NCBI GenBank assembly: GCA_003024985.2
Contig: PXIH01S0024838.1
Strand: one strand, 5' to 3'
Origin: Euperipatoides rowelli
Taxonomy: Eukaryota > Onychophora > Udeonychophora > Euonychophora > Peripatopsidae
DNA: 11,269 nucleotides
A program made the translations under genes and the position numbers. The notes beneath the pieces were generated by a model. That model did not search any database and was not told the DNA's origin. It saw only the letters and a list, made by a program, of their open reading frames with translations. Each line of letters opens with the position of its first letter. The first letter of the stretch is position 1. Below, piece by piece: positions 8,305-11,269 of the stretch.

Positions 8305-8400
8305 CTGGAGTTGGAGACGGCATGTACCGTTCTCCCGTGCGAGTAACGTCAGCCCCTGTACCGTATTGAGCTCGGTCAAATGTCAGTTGAGGCTTTTTCG
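8305..8400. other. CpG-rich patch in the long intron
   Basis: About eight CpG dinucleotides fall within roughly 95 nt, against very few in the surrounding A/T-rich sequence. It includes TACCGT at 8325 and TACCGTA at 8359-8365. A + strand open frame of 75 codons (8288-8515) spans it but shows no recognisable family. Possibilities are a young repeat insertion not yet decayed by CpG loss, or a small regulatory site. Confidence 0.4.
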
Positions 8401-9770
8401 TTCTTCTCAATATTATTTGCCTCATGCAGTCTGCAAGTTATATAGTCAAGCTCCAGTCTTTTATTTGTTCTACCGGAATTTTGTTTATATAAAACTTTTA
8501 TTTCATTTACAGTAGCCAACTGTACTGATGAGCAGTGTTTATGTCAGTATGACATTATCAGTATTATTTATGAGTGAATGACAGTTTTCAGTTATATAAG
8601 CTACTCACCACTCTAAGAATTCAGTCAGCAATAAATATTTATATATTGCAAAATAATAATTTTTATTTATTTATTTCACTCTTTATATACAGTATACAGT
8701 AGGGTTTCTCTGCTTGAGAGGGGATATGTCTTATCAAACAATATTCAATAAATAAAGTAGCCTTGATAAATTAATGTAATACAAATTACTTTGTTCAAAT
8801 AGTTTCTCATAGGTTGACAAAAAAATAAATTGTATAGAGTTACTTTATAACTATTGCAGCAATAAATATTAAATATGTTTTAATAATTTGGGCGGGGGAG
8901 AGATTACTCTGCAAAATATTTATTAGTTTAAATTAAGGCGAAGATAACTAAACATACAGTAAGAATCTGGTAGTTAATACTTTCATACCAATTAAAGTCT
9001 TAAGATAAGTAATTTGTCTTTTGGATTTATCAGACATTTCTTTACCAATAATCTTCAAGAAGCTGGTATATCATAAACTAATTATAATAATAGTAATACA
9101 TAATTGTTAAGCAAGTCTTATAAACCTAAAAATGGTTGCAGGTGATTACTGTATAACACATTTGTACTAACCTTTATTAAATATTTTCAATTTTTTTTTT
9201 TTAATAAAGTGCAAGAATACTATATAAATTAAGATTAAGCTAAATAAGACTATGCATACGTATATCTTTATATAATACAATATCCAAAAATAAAAAGTGC
9301 ACTAAAATTAACCCAATAAGAAAAATGGTCCCAATGTTACCTAATGATCATTAGGGGCTGCTTCCAAAATTATATTGTTAGTTGGCCAACTATCAGAGAT
9401 TGTTAATAAATTATTAATTAAAATTGTTTTATTTATGTGTCTTCTTCACTTGTATAAGCTAATTCTATCTTAAAGTTGCATCCAGTATATGCGATCAAGA
9501 TAGAAGTCTGGAAAACCATCCATAGATGAAGACTTGTATTGAATTATTATTATTATATAATAAAAGTAGGGCAAATCAGGTAGCATTATAATACGGTGAA
9601 ATAGGGACCCCACAGTAATGAACTACAAAGTGGTAACAAAGTTTAAATTTGGCTTCTTAATATGAATACTCAGTGCAAAAAAAAAAAAAGGTATGGGTAC
9701 TCACACTCTGTCATTAAGTAAAAATGGGAAAAATATATAGTCTTTGTTTATTCTATTGCTGAAAAAAAAA

Positions 9771-9799
9771 AGTACCGGTACTGAGTACCCTTGAGTACC
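9771..9799. repeat. GTAC-rich patch with 12-bp palindrome
   Basis: The palindrome agtaccggtact occupies 9771-9782 and is followed by two further GAGTACC copies, giving four GTAC sites in under 30 nt. Runs of nine or more A flank it on both sides (about 9762-9771 and 9804-9814). A related ggtatgggtactc occurs near 9691. It is an unidentified short repeat. Confidence 0.5.
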
Positions 9800-10262
9800 A
9801 TCAGAAAAAAAAAACTGAATACGGTACTTATGTAAAACTAAAAATCTTGACTGAAATAATATATCTTCTCTCACAGATAAATACAACTCTTTCATGTATC
9901 TTGAAGCTTGGTATACACTCCGAGCTTTGAGAATCCAGTCCTATGCTTACTATGAATTATTTCTATGATAAAATAATTTGGTAACTTGAACTTAACAATG
10001 GTGAGTTGTTCTATATATAACACTGTTGCTTACTTTGTCTATTTTAATTTATCATATTATACATAGATTTAATCTGATATAATATAATATCTAGCTATAC
10101 AATGAATTAGACTCTGATGTAATAAAAAATATTTGATCTATGTTGAGTTTCCTATGGATTAAATTTCTTGCAATAACAATGATTTTGCACAGAGGTTTTT
10201 ATACTTGGTTATATATTATTATTTATTTTATACTTCATTTATTGTTTGCTAATTTATTACAG

Positions 10263-10352
10263 GGGAAAGAATTTGAAACACGTTTAAGGGAGAAGAAACC
10301 TGGTGATTTGAGTGATGAATTGAGGACAGCGTTAGGCATGCCCGTTGGACCA
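10263..10352 (+). CDS. SF3B2: SF3B2 visible exon 8: first half of the PSP domain
   Basis: The acceptor is ttacag ending at 10262 and the donor gtaagc starts at 10353. The exon is 90 nt, 30 codons, phase 0 on both sides. It encodes GKEFETRLREKKPGDLSDEL then RTALGMPVGP. This matches the start of the PSP domain (proline-rich domain of spliceosome-associated proteins), and human SF3B2 is almost the same (KEKKPGDLSDELRISLGMPVGP). An upstream frame is open into the intron from 10140, but that part is A/T-rich intron. The real exon starts at the acceptor, as shown by continuity with YYE of the previous exon. Confidence 0.96.
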
Positions 10353-10456
10353 GTAAGCTTATCTTTTTTTATTATTTTTTTTTATTGTATTTTTCTAACA
10401 TTTAATTTTATATACTGTATGACAGATAAAACAGTTTTTTTTTTTTTTACTTATAG

Positions 10457-10564
10457 AATTCCCACAAAGTACCACCACCATGGCTGATTGCCATGCAGAG
10501 ATATGGCCCCCCTCCATCATATCCAAACTTAAAAATACCTGGCTTAAATGCACCTATTCCTGAT
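10457..10564 (+). CDS. SF3B2: SF3B2 visible exon 9: second half of the PSP domain
   Basis: The acceptor is ttatag ending at 10456, after a short 104-nt intron, and the donor gtaaga starts at 10565. The exon is 108 nt, 36 codons, phase 0 on both sides. It encodes NSHKVPPPWLIAMQRYGPPP followed by SYPNLKIPGLNAPIPD. The PPPWLIAMQRYGPPPSYP block is the signature of the PSP domain and is identical to human over that run. In other animals the next residues are a Cys-Ser-Phe-Gly-Tyr-His-Ala motif; no such coding sequence occurs in the 705 nt that follow, so the next exon most likely lies beyond the window. Confidence 0.96.
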
Positions 10565-11269
10565 GTAAGAATTCATTTGTTCAAATTATTTTCCTATTTG
10601 TTTATTATATTCAGTTTTCCTGCCAGTTATGACTCGGTTTATTTTCATTTTTTTTTTTTTCAAAATTTGTTTGTTTTGAAGCTTTTAATTTATTTTAGTT
10701 TGTAATATTAATTTCTTTAAGACCAAACTTGGCATTATTTTTCATTTAATAAAATAAAGTGTCAATAACGTTGATTGTGATCTATAAGTCGACTTTTATG
10801 CTTTTTGGTAGACCGCCAATAATGTACGGTATATTTTTTTTAAAGTCCAAATTTTAAAAAAACATCGTTTCTTGTGAAATTTGCAGCTGAAAAGTGCTAA
10901 ATTTAAATTTAGTACGTTATAAATTAATTTTCTTGGCAAATAATTCCCGTAATGATAATTATTAAAAAAAATCTCGTATTACATTCGAGTTGATTTCTGA
11001 TCAAATTTGTTGAAGTTATAAAAAAAAACATCAAATTTCATTTGTTTTCTTTCTAATGTCTACGACAAGTTAGTGTTTGTTTATAATTTTTTTTTAAAAA
11101 CATATAATTAAATACTTGGTTTACAAAAATAAAAATAACAGCTAAGTATAAAAACAAAAATAGTGAAATTCAAATCAATAATCAAAATTGCAGTTCAATA
11201 TTTGTCCATAATTTATAATAATTTTAGTCACATAACTTTTTATTTTATAGCCCCCCTCCCCATCTAGAA
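10565..11269 (+). other. SF3B2: SF3B2 intron, 5' part (incomplete)
   Basis: The region starts with the donor gtaaga after visible exon 9 and runs to the window end. It is A/T-rich with no structure beyond short A and T tracts. An acceptor-like ttttatag ends at 11250, but the 19 bases after it read PPSPSR in the expected phase 0, which does not match the segment that follows in other SF3B2 proteins. It is therefore not called as an exon. Confidence 0.8.

Larger units (their letters stand above)
7554..10262 (+). other. SF3B2: SF3B2 intron, 2709 nt
   Basis: This is the longest complete intron in the window (donor gtgagt, acceptor ttattacag). It contains a 65-bp fold-back element at 7881-7945 and a related fragment near 7606-7633, a CpG-rich patch at about 8305-8400, and a GTAC-rich patch at 9771-9799. 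A 14-bp direct repeat (cagcaataaatatt) occurs at 8626-8639 and 8857-8870, and many TACNGTA words are present. One undetermined base (n) is at 7946. No gene was recognised on either strand. Confidence 0.9.
2368..10564 (+). other. SF3B2: SF3B2 gene, internal part (nine exons, both ends outside the window)
   Basis: SF3B2 is a core subunit of SF3b, the protein complex of the U2 snRNP that recognises the intron branch site in the nucleus. In this family it pairs with SF3B4 and contacts pre-mRNA upstream of the branch point. The nine exons total 874 nt and translate without a stop when joined. In order they give a pre-domain segment, an acidic linker, DUF382 (exons 3-7) and the PSP proline-rich domain (exons 8-9). 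All visible introns are GT-AG with U2-type donors (gtaagc, gtaatg, gtaggt, gtgagt, gttagt, gtaaga). The human protein is about 900 residues, so the visible third lacks the N-terminal Lys/Arg-rich part and the C-terminal part. The family was recognised from remembered protein similarity; no search was run. Confidence 0.95.

Noticed and set aside
8118-8515. Two overlapping + strand open frames of 60 and 75 codons.
   Set aside because: Translations are hydrophobic/aromatic as expected from A/T-rich DNA and match no family.
8524-8575. CTGATGAG at 8525-8532 resembling a hammerhead ribozyme core or box C of a snoRNA.
   Set aside because: No matching CGAAA or stem arrangement follows for a hammerhead, and no D box (CTGA) with terminal stem lies at a suitable distance.
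9701-9895. 64-codon open frame on the - strand.
   Set aside because: Phe-rich translation of A and T tracts; no family resemblance.
10140-10262. Upstream extension of the visible exon 8 frame, beginning with an ATG.
   Set aside because: It is intron read-through; the acceptor at 10261-10262 and exact continuity with exon 7 fix the exon start at 10263.

Overview
The window is A+T-rich animal nuclear DNA, about 70% or more A+T by eye, with no prokaryote-like gene packing. It holds one recognisable gene: the middle part of SF3B2 (splicing factor 3b subunit 2, also SAP145; yeast Cus1), on the + strand. Nine exons can be placed to the base, all bounded by GT-AG (U2-type) splice sites and all joining in one continuous reading frame of about 291 codons. 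The protein is very close to other animal SF3B2 in the DUF382 and PSP domains but differs in the acidic linker, which suggests an invertebrate animal. I cannot narrow the organism further from sequence alone. Neither end of the gene is in the window.

Layout: 1-2367 is intron (or intron plus unseen flank) upstream of the first visible exon. Exons lie at 2368-2446, 2563-2697, 2823-2906, 3031-3105, 3668-3820, 5071-5171, 7505-7553, 10263-10352 and 10457-10564. Intron sizes run 116, 125, 124, 562, 1250, 2333, 2709 and 104 nt, followed by at least 705 nt of unfinished intron to the end of the window. The first two exons encode the segment before DUF382 and an acidic/lysine linker. Exons 3-7 encode DUF382, the region linked in this family to pairing with SF3B4. 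The last two encode the PSP proline-rich domain. The next expected segment, which begins around a Cys-Ser-Phe-Gly-Tyr-His motif in other animals, is not present.

About 10.4 kb is non-coding. Most is low-complexity A/T sequence, but several structured patches stand out: a cluster of related repeats at 1237-1470; two GC-richer islands (2027-2215 and about 8305-8400); a 12-bp perfect hairpin at 4097-4125; an LTR- or promoter-like block at about 6527-7090 with a CCAAT-containing inverted repeat and a TATA box; a 65-bp fold-back element at 7881-7945; and a striking excess of the 7-mer TACAGTA/TACTGTA across the introns from about 3.7 kb onward. No tRNA, rRNA, snoRNA, CRISPR array or second protein-coding gene could be supported. 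The remaining open reading frames are chance frames in A/T-rich introns.
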